From: Pseudognaphalium luteoalbum
Taxonomy: Eukaryota > Streptophyta > Magnoliopsida > Asterales > Asteraceae
NCBI GenBank assembly: GCA_963422505.1
Contig: OY730198.1
Location: 24,601,266 to 24,665,265, forward strand
DNA length: 64,000 nucleotides
Direction: 5' to 3'
Part shown: in pieces, positions 55,311-64,000 of the stretch
Layout of the letters: each line of letters starts with the position of its first letter
How positions within the stretch are numbered: the first letter of the stretch is position 1
The notes under the pieces: generated by a model
What the model was told of the DNA's origin: nothing
Databases searched by the model: none
The model's input: only the letters and a program-made list of their open reading frames with translations
Program-made: the position numbers and the translations under genes

Positions 55311-56750
55311 ATGACCCGTTCCTCTAAGAAGTCACCACTTCTTGAACCATTTTTCGATCCAGAAAGAGAGTTTAGGAGATTAGCACGGATTAACATCACA
55401 CCTACCACCTTTCAGTTAGAACCATTTACAGAGGAGGAAGACAAACCGAGAGTCAACATGGCTGATCCAGAAACTCAAACCATGGAGACTAGGATGAAGG
55501 CCACCCGAGATGGCCAAGGTTCAGCTATTGCTCAGCCCGCAATCAATGATGAGTTTGAGATCAAGGGGTAATTTTTGCATATGATCAATAACCAATGCCA
55601 ATTTAGTGGAACTGAGAAGGAAGATCCAAATGATCACATGAGGAAATTCTTGGGTATTTGTTCACTTTTCAATCTGCGAGCTATCGAGAATGAAGTGATC
55701 TACTTAAGAGTTTTTCCTTGGACTCTCATGGGAGAGGCTAAGGATTTGTTGGATTCCTTGCCAGAAAGGGAGATCACTACTTGGCAAGGCATGGTTGACA
55801 GGTTTCTTCAGAGATTTTTTCCTGCTTCCAAAGCTGCTGAGCTACAGGGGGAAATTTCCCAATTTGAGCAGAAACCTACTGAAACCCTATATGAAGCATG
55901 GAATAGGTTTGGGAAAATGCTCCGGAGTTGTCCTCAACATGGGTTGAACACCTTTCAAAAGGTGCAGATTTTCTATAATGGAGCCGATTTGGATACCAGA
56001 AAGGCTATCGATACTGCAGCAGGAGGTTCGATTATGAAGAAGATAGCTGCTCAAGCTCACACTATTATTGCTGATTTGGCCGCTCACACTCACGAGTGGC
56101 ATCAAAAGAAGGAGAAATCAAGAGCATCCAAAGTGGCTAGTGTTGAAGCAAATGAGGGTATTGCCGCTTTAACTGCTCAGATGGCAACATTCGGGAGACA
56201 GATGAAGAAGATGACAAAGGACATTCATGCCATCAAAGTTGGTTGTGAGACTTGTGGAGGTATGCATCTGACCAAGGATTGTGATGCGGATAAACCGATG
56301 GATCAGTTGGAGAACGTTTCTTTCTTGAATCAAAGACCGAATAACTTTCAGAGGAACAACTTCAATAGAAACTATAACACGCCTTATCAACAAGCAGGTC
56401 CCAGTTATTACCAACAAATTCAAAGTCCGAACCAACCGCAACCACAACAGGTCCAGGTCAAGATTTCAAATTTGGAAGATCTGGTTAACAAGTTTGTTGC
56501 TGCCCAAAGTCAAACAAATGAGGCCACTTCTCAATCATTAAGGAATCAACAAGCTTCTATTCAAAATTTAGAGCAAGAAGTGGGAAACATCTCGAAGATG
56601 TTGGCTGCAAGGCAGCCTGGTACCTTACCAAGTGACACAAAGATGAACCCCCGTAATGAACAAGCGAAGGCAATCACCACTAGGAGTGGAAAGGTGCTCG
56701 AGCCACTTGTTATGCCTAACGTTCATGATGATTATGTTCCTTTGAAATAG
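55311..56750 (+). pseudogene. Element G gag
   Basis: Starts MTRSSKKSPLLEPFFDPERE. A TAA near 55569 splits it; the second part runs 55575-56750. Capsid region: FSGTEKEDPNDHMRKFLGIC, LRVFPWTLMGEAKDLLDSLP, TWQGMVDRFLQRFFPASKAA, TLYEAWNRFGKMLRSCPQHG. A zinc knuckle of the form CETCGGMHLTKDC (C-x2-C-x3-H-x4-C) is followed by the Asn/Gln-rich tail usual for this lineage and a coiled-coil segment (NQQASIQNLEQEVGNISKML). It ends at a TAG after YVPLK. Confidence 0.9.
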
Positions 56751-56786
56751 GTACCTTCTAAAGAGAAGGATAAGGAACTGATACCG

Positions 56787-57480
56787 GTGGTTAATGAAGA
56801 TCAAGGGAACACCAAAAGCCCACAAAGCAAGGTCCTGGTCAAACCAGTAGTAAAGCCGTACCAACCACCCATTCCTTACCCGAACCAGTTGAAGAAGGAG
56901 AAGCTTGCGGCTGAACAATCCAAGTTTTTGGATATGTTCAAGCAAATTAATGTTAATCTTCCATTTATTGATGTGATCTCAGGTATGCCAAAGTATGCTA
57001 AGTTCTTGAAAGACTTACTCACCAACAGGCGGAAGATGGAGGAGCTTTCAGCTGTGACCATGAATGCTACATGCTCGGCGGTCTTATTAAACAAGCTACC
57101 CGAAAAGTCATCTGATCCGGGAAGTTTTACTATCCCTTGCTATCTTGGTAGTCTTAGTTCTATGCGTGCGGATCCAGGTGCTAGTATCAATTTAATGCCT
57201 TATTCATTATTTGTTAAACTAGACCTAGGAGATTTGAAGCCAACGAGAATGAGTATACAACTAGCTGATAGGTCAATTAAATACCCTAAGGGTATTATGG
57301 AAAACATGCTAGTTAAAGTTGGTACTTTAGTTTTCCCTGCTGACTTTGTGATTTTGGATATGGAAGAGGACAATCAGGTACCTCTCATCTTAGGCCGACC
57401 ATTCTTGAATACGGCTAGGGCTATAATAGATGTTTTTAACTGAAAACTGACCTTAAGCATAGAAGATGAGAGTGTTACTT
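56787..57480 (+). pseudogene. Element G protease
   Basis: KPYQPPIPYPNQLKKEKL and FKQINVNLPFIDVISGMPKY lead into the retroviral-type protease: GSLSSMRADPGASINLMPYS (Pro where most relatives have Leu), then IILDM-like VILDMEEDNQVPLILGRPFL and ARAIIDVFN, where a TGA at 57441-57443 ends the frame. The catalytic motif here is D-P-G-A, an unusual substitution next to the Asp. Confidence 0.87.
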
Positions 57481-57497
57481 TTTCTGTTGATCGTTCC

Positions 57498-58761
57498 ATG
57501 CAATACTCTAATTCTACGGATGATTCTTGTTATTATATTCAAACTGTAGACACACATTTGGAGTTGTTGCAGGAATTTCCAGAATTGCAAGGTACAGGTA
57601 TTTGTCCACTCGGAGAGCAGGATGACTACTCGTTAAAAGATAGTGTGGGGGAGTTAACCGCCCTCATGGTGGAGGGCTATGAACCCACAGCTGAAGAGTA
57701 TGAAGAGTTGAAGAAAGAGGATCAGTACCGTTACAAGTCCTCAATTGAGGAACCACCTTCTTTGGAGCTTAAGCCACTTCCAAGCCATTTGGAATATGCT
57801 TACCTACAAGGCGAGTCTCAATTGCCAGTCATAATCTCCTCATCTCTCACTGTAAGTGAAAAATCTCAACTCATTTCTGTGCTAAAAGCCCATAAACCGG
57901 CCATAGCATGGAAAATTAACGACATCAAGGGTATAACTCCTTCGTATTGCACTCACAAAATTTTAATGGAAGATAACTTTAAACCCGTGGTGCAAAGGCA
58001 AAGGAGATTAAACCCTAACATGAAAGAGGTCATTAAGAAAGAAGTGATTAAGCTTCTTGATGCAGGGTTGCTTTACCCCATTTCTGATAGTCCGTGGGTG
58101 AGTCCAGTCCAAGTAGTACCCTAGAAGGGGGGTATCACTGTTATTACTAATGAGAATAACAAACTCATCCCCACGCGTACGGTCACGGATTGGCGGGTAT
58201 GTATTGATTACAGGAAACTTAATGATGCCACTAGGAAAGACCACTTCCCATTACCCTTCATCGACCAGATGTTGGAAAGGTTGGCGGGAAATAGTTACTA
58301 TTGTTTCTTAGATGGTTTCTCAAGTTACTTTCAGATTCCCATAGCACCCGAAAACCAAGAGAAAACTACCTTCACGTGCCCTTATGGCACTTTCTCATAC
58401 AGACGCATGCCTTTTGGTCTCTGTAACGCCCCTGCTACCTTCCAAAGGTGCATGATGGTGATATTTCATGATATGATAGAGGATTGTATGGAGGTTTTTA
58501 TGGATGACTTTTCAGTCTTCGGTAGCACCTTTGATATGTCTTCTCAACCTTGAGAAAATGCTTGTTAGGTGTGAGAAAGCCAATCTTGTGCTTAATTGGG
58601 AAAAACGCCATTTCATGGTTCGAGAAGGCATTGTTCTCGGGCATAAGATTTCGAGTGTAGGTATAGAAGTGGATAGAGCTAAGATAGATGTGATTGCTAA
58701 ACTTTCATCTCCCTCCAATGTCAAAGGAGTGAGGAGTTTTCTCGAGCATGCCGGTTTCTAA
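57498..58761 (+). pseudogene. Element G reverse transcriptase
   Basis: First part to AGLLYPISDSPWVSPVQVVP, then a TAG at 58122-58124. It continues WRVCIDYRKLNDATRKDHFP, GFSSYFQIPIAPENQEKTTF, MPFGLCNAPATFQRCM, and the catalytic MEVFMDDFSVFG. A small deletion near 58535-58545 shifts the frame; RT then continues LNLEKMLVRCEKANLVLNWE, GIVLGHKIS and VRSFLEHAGF before two adjacent stops at 58759-58764. Catalytic Asp residues are intact. Confidence 0.9.
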
Positions 58762-58764
58762 TGA

Positions 58765-59358
58765 CGCTTCATTAAAGACTTCTCAAAAGTCGCCACCCCG
58801 ATGAACAAACTCCTTGAGAAGGATGCACCATTCGTCTTCACGGATGAGTGTTTGCAAGCCTTCAACCTCCTCAAAGCAAGGCTCACTAATGCACCCATCA
58901 TGATTGCTCCCAATTGGTCCCTCCCCTTTGAGCTCATGTGTGATGCTAGTGATTATGCTATAGGCGCCGTCTTGGGTCAAAGAATTGACAAACGATTCCA
59001 ACCCATCTATTATGCTAGTAGGACCCTACAAGGAGCCCAACTTAACTACACCACCACTGAACTCCTTGCCATTGTCTTTGCGTTTGATAAATTCCGTTCC
59101 TATCTTGTACTAGCTAAAACGGTTGTCTATACCGATCATTCCGCCTTTAGGTACTTGTTCTCAAAACAAGATGCCAAACCCCGTTTGATTCGTTGGATCT
59201 TGCTTTTGCAAGAGTTTGATATTAAGATCCAGGATAAAAAGGGTGCTGAAAATCTTGCTGCCGATCATCTCTCTCGACTTGAGAACCCCGAGTTGGAGGT
59301 TCTCAATGAATCTACTATTGATGATGACTTTCCTAATGAGTCTCTCATGAAAGTCTAG
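58765..59358 (+). pseudogene. Element G RNase H
   Basis: Reads RFIKDFSKVATPMNKLLEKD, then ELMCDASDYAIGAVLGQR, YYASRTLQGAQLNYTTTE, VVYTDHSAFRYLFSKQDAK and AADHLSRLENPE, the complete RNase H motif set. The Met at 58801 is internal. It ends at a TAG at 59356-59358, then WFADIANYLAGG links to integrase. Confidence 0.9.
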
Positions 59359-59379
59359 AGTGATGAAGTTCCATGGTTT

Positions 59380-60663
59380 GCGGACATCGCGAACTATTTA
59401 GCCGGTGGTGTCCTCCAAAAGGGTATGTCGCATCAACAAAAGAAGAAATTCTTTAGCGACCTCAAATACTATTTTTGGGAGGATCCACATCTCTTCAGAA
59501 GTTGTCCGGATAGTATGATTGGTAGATGCGTGTTCGGAAATGAAGCTAGGAAGATTTTACTTCATTGTCATCTTGGTCCAACGGGTGGGCATTATGGTCC
59601 TCAACTCACGGGTAAAAAGCTCTTTGAGGCCAGTATTTATTGGCCTTCAGTCTTCAAGGATGCCCATGCCCTCGTTAAATCATGCGATTCTTGCCAAAGG
59701 GCCGGAAAAATCTCACAGCGTGATGAAATGCCTTAAAACATTATTCAGGTTTGTGAGGTTTTTGACATATGAGGCATTGACTTCATGGGTCCATTTCCCA
59801 AATCTCACGCTAATCTCTACATACTCGTTGCGGTCGATTACGTGTCTAAATGGGCAGAAGCACAAGCTCTCCCAACTAACGATGCACAGGTAGTTGTGAA
59901 CTTCTTGAAACGTGTATTTGCCCCGTTTGGTACCCCTAAGGCATTAATTAGTGACCGGGGTACACATTTTTGTAATGCCCAACTAGAAAAGGCATTGAAA
60001 TGATATGGGGTAACCCATCGAATTTCAACACCTTATCACCAGCAAACTAGTGGGCAAGTCGAAAATACAAACCGTGCTTTGAAGCGTATCCTAGAGAAAA
60101 CCGTAGGTGCAAACCCGAAAGAGTGGTCCACCAAATTGGATGACACACTTTGGGCCTTCCGAACGGCCTATAAGACACCTATAAGGACCACTCCCTTCCG
60201 TATTGTATATGGGAAAGCATGTCATCTCCCCGTTGAGATTGAGCACAAAGCATTTTGGGTTCTTAAAACGTGCAATCTTGATCTTCATGAAGCGGGTCGC
60301 CTCCATTTGAGTCAATTGAACGAGTTGGATGAGTTGAGACAAGATGCATATGAAAACTCACTCATTTATAAAGAGAAAACCAAAAAGTGGCATGATAACC
60401 GACTGAAAAACTCCAAGGAGTTCAAGGAGGGTGATCGTGTGCTTCTCTTTAACTCGAGGTTCAAAATCTTTCCGGGTAAACTTAGATCAAAATGGTCGGG
60501 ACCATTTGTTGTAAAACAAGTGTTTCCATATGGAACAGTTGAGTTAGTGAATGCGAAAGGCAAGTTTTTCAAGGTTAATGGTCATAGGATTAAGCATTAT
60601 TTTGATGGACCATTAGAGGTTGATGACGATGTCGACCTCAACTTTCACTCCACACAACGTTGA
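59380..60663 (+). pseudogene. Element G integrase
   Basis: Zinc domain: LLHCHLGPTGGHYG with SCDSCQRAGK. Stops at 59734 and 59768, the latter directly before GIDFMGPFPKS, which contains the first catalytic Asp. The second lies in ALISDRGTHFCN, and the Glu in HQQTSGQVENTNRAL after a TGA at 60001. The C-terminal part (60079-60663) is open: LDDTLWAFRTAYKTPI, PFRIVYGKACHLPVEIEHKA, VLLFNSRFKIFPGKLRSKWS, GPFVVKQVFPYGTVEL, KVNGHRIKHYFDG. Confidence 0.9.
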
Positions 60664-61647
60664 AGTCCGGGGTTGAGTCAAGCTTAAGACTCGTAAATAA
60701 ATAAGTTTTGTAAATTGTATATTATTTGGTTTTCATTGTTTTGTTTTGTTTGTTAACAATGCAGGAACTTGTGAACTTTGTGGGTGTGTTCCCTGGAAAC
60801 CCTCACGAGACTATAACTCGTCCAATCGGGATACCGAGGGGTTTAAAGGCTTGTTGCATACGCTAAATGCAACCGTGTTGCCTACGGAAGTGTGTTGTTG
60901 TATATTTTTCTTATATGGATCGCCTTCTAATTTTTTCTTCTTGATCAGGGGAGTTTTTCTGTTTCACTTTTTTTCTATTCCCTTTATTATTGTTTTCTTT
61001 TGCAATGAGGACATTGCATACTCTTAAGTGGGGGATGGGGAAAAAGAAGTTTGTTTGTCCTTAAGATATGAATGGTAAATATTGAGTTAAAGGGCATTCT
61101 ATGTTAGTCATTTTTCAGTCTAAATTTTAAATCTTAAAATTGTATTATGCGTAAAGTTTAGCAAATCTTGTAACATATTATGGGAATTCAATGGATGAAA
61201 TGTATCTAATTTTAAATTATTAGATAGTTCATTATGTGATGCATCGATAGGCAATCTTTTTGAAGGTTATTGAGCTATTAAGAAATTTAATACTTAAAGT
61301 AGAGATTTACCTTAAGAGGATCTTTAGCAAGGTATGACTTTAGTCCTAATTCTTATATGATAGCGTGTTATAATCCATAATTTTGGGATCCTAATTATCT
61401 TCATTTGGGAATATACTGGGTGTTGACTCCTCTGTTGTACGTAAGTACAGACCTGGTTTCCGTCAGTATATTTGATAAAAAAAATAAGAAAGAAGAGAGT
61501 ACAAAGGACTCATGGATTGAAAAACCAAAACCAAGTTATGTCGCTCTGTTGTACTGAGGTACAGACCTGTCACCAATGTCTTGGTTTGAAAAATGATTGA
61601 TTTATTTGGATATTCATTATTTGGAAAATTGTGACACGTTATTTATA
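60664..61647 (+). other. Element G 3' noncoding region with polypurine-like tract
   Basis: No envelope-like frame. Typical of this lineage is a pattern ending GAGGACATTGCATACTC followed by a purine-rich run (61030-61049). Two related segments, TCTGTTGTACGTAAGTACAG and TCTGTTGTACTGAGGTACAG, lie near 61433 and 61547, each able to fold on the inverted GTAC/ACAG bases. A 93-codon frame at 60746 shows no domain and is probably chance. Confidence 0.6.
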
Positions 61648-61931
61648 TGAAAGTATTTTGCTATTGAGAATCAAGGGTAAAGCCTGCTAGAATAATAAAA
61701 GTTGAGCTCAATTTCTGGAATTTAGATTGTTTAAGTGGTCAACAATATCGGTAATCTGAGTGAATTATCTTTTATGTTTAATAATAATGTATTAGAAGTT
61801 GTTTCCCTTAGAGAGTTTGTTGATGCATCTTTGAGTGTCTGTCAGTTGGTCTATTGAGTTGTAATAAGTGTCGTTAGTTACTTAATAGAAATATAGCTTT
61901 TGTATAGTGCGACACTCGTGTTTTAGTTTAG

Positions 61932-62043
61932 GCGACACTTGCCTGAGTGACGCATAGCGACACTTGGTGAAGTGACGCATAGCGACACTTCGGTAAGTGA
62001 CGCATGAAGGCGGCCACATGCGACACTTCCACAAGTGACGCAT
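61932..62043. repeat. GCGACACTT / AAGTGACGC hairpin array in U3 of element I
   Basis: Four units of about 25 bp: GCGACACTT, five variable bases, AGTGACGCAT. Arms pair as CACTT with AAGTG within each unit. The array ends 17 bases before the TATA box. A further TGCGACACTCG precedes it near 61909. Confidence 0.9.
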
Positions 62044-62059
62044 GTCGGCTGACTTTTAG

Positions 62060-62067
62060 TATAAATA
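62060..62067 (+). promoter_or_regulatory. TATA box of element I
   Basis: TATAAATACAAACC, a canonical plant TATA box, directly downstream of the U3 array. Confidence 0.8.
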
Positions 62068-62292
62068 CAAACCTACGGGTTTCCGGCTAGGGTTGATGAA
62101 ACCCTAGCATCATTTGTCGACTAAGCAACTTTGTAATCATTCCCAAACAGTTATACAAGCTGATATATACGGTTTCATTGTTGAAATACTTTTGTTCGGT
62201 TTGTGTTTGTTAGCCATACATGCAATTGATTGATTCCGCATTTCAATTGTAGTCAATAGTCATCTAGATCCACGTCCAAGGGCACTTTCAAC

Positions 62293-62304
62293 TGGTATCA
62301 GAGC
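62293..62304 (+). promoter_or_regulatory. Element I primer binding site (initiator tRNA-Met)
   Basis: TGGTATCAGAGC, two bases after the LTR end. Confidence 0.92.
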
Positions 62305-62516
62305 CTTTAGGTGATTACATTGACGTTTAGAAGGTATTTTGGGTTGATTTCGGTTTTGCTTGATTCTTAAATCAAGAATACATACGGATTTTGAGGTGCT
62401 AAGGTGAATTACAGTCGATATTCTTCAACATTTACAGGTTTCGTCCATTAGGGTTCAAGGAATTTTTGTTTGGTTTACGAAAGTTCGATATTTTTAGGGT
62501 TTGGGATTTTGCAGCC

Positions 62517-62907
62517 GTTTTGCGACACTCGATCCGTCACTTGGACGCGTCACTTACAGCGGCACTACCTAATCCCAAATTAGGGTTATACCGTCACTTA
62601 CGTGCGTCACTTGTGCACGTCACTTGACTCTTAAGCGTCACTTCTGTTAGTGACGCCTGTTTGATTTCTAGCGTCACTTCATTTAGTGACGCCTTTTGAT
62701 TTACTGCGTCACTTTTACTAGTGACGCCTATCTGTTTTAGCACGTCACTCAAGTACGTCACTTAAGTGCGTCACTTGTCTGATTGAGCGACACTTCCTTA
62801 TAGTGTCATCAGTCACTTCATCCGTCACTCGATAGCGTCACTTACCTAGTGACGCTAGTCATTGCGACACTTCGGTGCGTCACTTACTAAGTGACGCCTT
62901 TAGTACT
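62517..62907. repeat. GCGTCACTT / AGTGACGCC array in the 5' leader of element I
   Basis: About 15 copies of GTCACT (mostly GCGTCACTT) and five of AGTGACGC over 390 bases of untranslated leader, plus three GCGACACT. Several are paired as GCGTCACTT, a 4-6 base loop, AGTGACGCC (for example 62631-62666 and 62668-62695). Core and arms are related to the U3 array of the same element. Confidence 0.9.
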
Positions 62908-62957
62908 AATATTTTTCAAGCTTTCGTTTTTGAGTAAAATTTTCAGGTATATCTTCA

Positions 62958-64000
62958 ATGGCCGCAGACAAGGAAGATATTAGAGGTATTAGAGAGATGA
63001 TTAAGCAAGGAAATGATATCGGTTCCAATAATAAACCTCCACTATTCACTGCAGACATGGACTATGCTTACTGGAGAGATAGATTTGAACAGTTTGTGGA
63101 TTTTCATTGTCCGGAACTGTGGGGCCCATTAAAACAGAGATATGAGGCTCCAGTAGCTGAAGGGGATTATCATCAGGTTCCTCCACCAAAATCTTTCATT
63201 GCGATGACACCTCAAGAAAAGAAGGATTATCAAATAGAAAGAAAAGCACACTCAGCTATCTGTATGTGCTTGACAAAGGATGTCATGAGACTTTTTAAAA
63301 ATCATGACACAACCTATGACTTATGGAAGGCCATAGAAACGAGGTGTGGGGGAAATGCGAAATACAAGGAGGCTAAGCTGGAATTGATAAAGAAACAGTA
63401 TGATCTGTTTGACTCCTTACCTAATGAGACAACCTCTGGACTGTTTACCCGGTACTCACAACTAGTGAGTGAGTTAACGGAGGGTGGATATAATCTCACA
63501 GCACTTGAGATAAATAAGAAATTGTTAGATGTTCTACCAAGTGCATGGGATGTGAAAGTCCAATTCTTGAAGGAAAGTGAAGGATTAGATGGGATGACTT
63601 TAGATAAACTGATAGGAGTTCTTCAAGCCCACGCTATGGAGTTGAAGAAGAAAGAGTGCAAGTCAAATGGATTTGTACAAAATCCTTCACTTTATGGAGG
63701 CCAAGTTAACTCTGGTAAGAGTTATGGAGGAATGGCATTCATATCGGATACCAATTCTTCATCTTATTCAGCTGGAGCTTCACATGCGGCTTATGTTTCT
63801 GGCACAACCTGCACTAATCAAGGATCACAACAGCAGGTTTCATCTTCACCAGCTATTCAAGAGCAAGCTGCGATTTATACAGCTTTCCTCAGTTCTTACA
63901 AAGATTTGGTTATTCAACCAAATACTACTTTGGAAATGACTAAAGAAGATTATGCTCAGCTGGATGACGATGACTTGGAGCAGATGGATTTAAACTGGAA
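62958..64000 (+). CDS. Element I gag (copia), open to the window edge
   Basis: Starts MAADKEDIRGIREMIKQGND, the first ATG after the leader array, and stays open for 347 codons to the end of the window. Capsid region features of copia gag: DMDYAYWRDRFEQFVDFHC, LTKDVMRLFKNHDTTYDLWK, ETRCGGNAKYKEAKLELIKK, FTRYSQLVSELTEGGYNLT, LLDVLPSAWD. Near the edge, YAQLDDDDLEQMDLNW corresponds to the segment just before the zinc knuckle in element F (LEQINTDDLEEIDIKW). The knuckle and pol should follow right of the window. No stop or shift is visible, so this may be a younger, possibly intact element. Confidence 0.88.
   Translation, partial: MAADKEDIRGIREMIKQGNDIGSNNKPPLFTADMDYAYWRDRFEQFVDFHCPELWGPLKQRYEAPVAEGDYHQVPPPKSFIAMTPQEKKDYQIERKAHSAICMCLTKDVMRLFKNHDTTYDLWKAIETRCGGNAKYKEAKLELIKKQYDLFDSLPNETTSGLFTRYSQLVSELTEGGYNLTALEINKKLLDVLPSAWDVKVQFLKESEGLDGMTLDKLIGVLQAHAMELKKKECKSNGFVQNPSLYGGQVNSGKSYGGMAFISDTNSSSYSAGASHAAYVSGTTCTNQGSQQQVSSSPAIQEQAAIYTAFLSSYKDLVIQPNTTLEMTKEDYAQLDDDDLEQMDLNW

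Larger units (their letters stand above)
53723..61649 (+). mobile_element. Element G: Ty3/gypsy Athila-like, 3' LTR not in window
   Basis: The 5' LTR (53723-55157) is followed by a primer site resembling that for tRNA-Asp, then gag, protease, RT with FMDD, RNase H and integrase, all plus strand. RT/RNase H motifs (CIDYRKLNDATRKDHFPLPF, FMDDFSVFG, CDASDYAIGAVLGQR) are those of the Athila/Tat branch. No envelope-like ORF follows integrase. Copia element I lies in its 3' noncoding region, so the 3' LTR is probably right of the window. The end coordinate is uncertain. The five bases before the LTR are GAAAG. Confidence 0.9.
61648..62290 (+). repeat. Element I 5' LTR (5' border uncertain)
   Basis: Ends GGGCACTTTCA at 62290, two bases before the primer site. 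If it begins at TGAAAGT (61648) it is 643 bp, a normal copia LTR length. It carries the GCGACACTT array directly before a TATA box, and a leader starting near 62090 (CTAGGGTTGATGAAACCC). Confidence 0.6.
61648..64000 (+). mobile_element. Element I: Ty1/copia element, 5' part
   Basis: LTR with TATA box, then a tRNA-Met primer site, a long leader with a repeat array, and an open gag running off the window. The start is uncertain: 61648 is proposed because TGAAAGT there mirrors the LTR end ACTTTCA at 62290. It lies within the 3' noncoding part of element G. Confidence 0.75.

Noticed and set aside
60746..61027. 93-codon frame after element G integrase as an envelope-like gene
   Set aside because: Too short, no signal peptide, and it sits in the 3' noncoding pattern that leads to the purine-rich tract.
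1..64000. Host protein-coding gene or horizontally acquired bacterial cluster
   Set aside because: All recognisable coding sequence belongs to LTR retrotransposons; the remaining gaps have no long open frame or known domain.

Overview
The window is a stack of plant LTR retrotransposons. I see no host single-copy gene, tRNA, rRNA or prokaryotic feature. It holds Ty3/gypsy chromoviruses (Tekay/Del type), an Athila-like Ty3 element and Ty1/copia elements, one with a SIRE-type extra ORF downstream of pol. Initiator-Met tRNA primer sites, A+T-rich noncoding DNA and C-to-T decay also point to a flowering plant. The SIRE-like gag and downstream ORF resemble proteins I recall from Asteraceae; that placement is inference.

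Layout, left to right. (A) 1-10238, minus strand: a young Tekay-type element with ~3.2 kb LTRs, cut by the left window edge. (B) 10239-16303, minus strand: the 5' part of a related element that A has split inside the protease. (C) 16304-18575: the right part of a third LTR, interrupted by B. 18576-19385: unassigned AT-rich DNA. (E) A plus-strand chromovirus locus: an LTR copy (19386-23929) flanked by the 5-bp duplication CCTGT and itself hit by an LTR called X (21455-23774); then host flank; then an element with a truncated 5' LTR (24480-31735) followed by a second copy of the same flank. (H) 32063-33629: an LTR fragment related to X in the opposite orientation. (D) 33630-43592, minus strand: an older sister of A with both LTRs truncated. 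(F) 43593-53722, plus strand: a 5'-truncated SIRE-like copia element with a long downstream ORF. (G) 53723-~61650, plus strand: an Athila-like element. (I) ~61650-64000, plus strand: the 5' end of a second copia element with an intact gag reading off the window.

Functions are those of autonomous retrotransposons: Gag forms the particle, protease cuts the polyprotein, RT/RNase H copy RNA primed by a host tRNA, and integrase (with a C-terminal chromodomain in A, D and probably E) inserts the copy. Every pol seen is broken. A, B and D also carry a small ORF upstream of gag; it is open in all three although their gag-pol is not.

The most unusual signal is shared architecture rather than one gene. 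Almost every LTR family here carries its own array of short, CpG-containing, self-complementary motifs: TCCGACAAT in A, CAGTTCG/CGAACTG in C, GCGACAC/GTGTCGC in D, GCGATCC/GGATCGC in E, CCGTATACGG in X, ATCCATACGG in G, and GCGACACTT/AAGTGACGC plus GCGTCACTT in I. The sequence differs by family, but the arrays recur in the LTR or 5' leader, and the Ty3 element D and the copia element I share the core GCGACACT.
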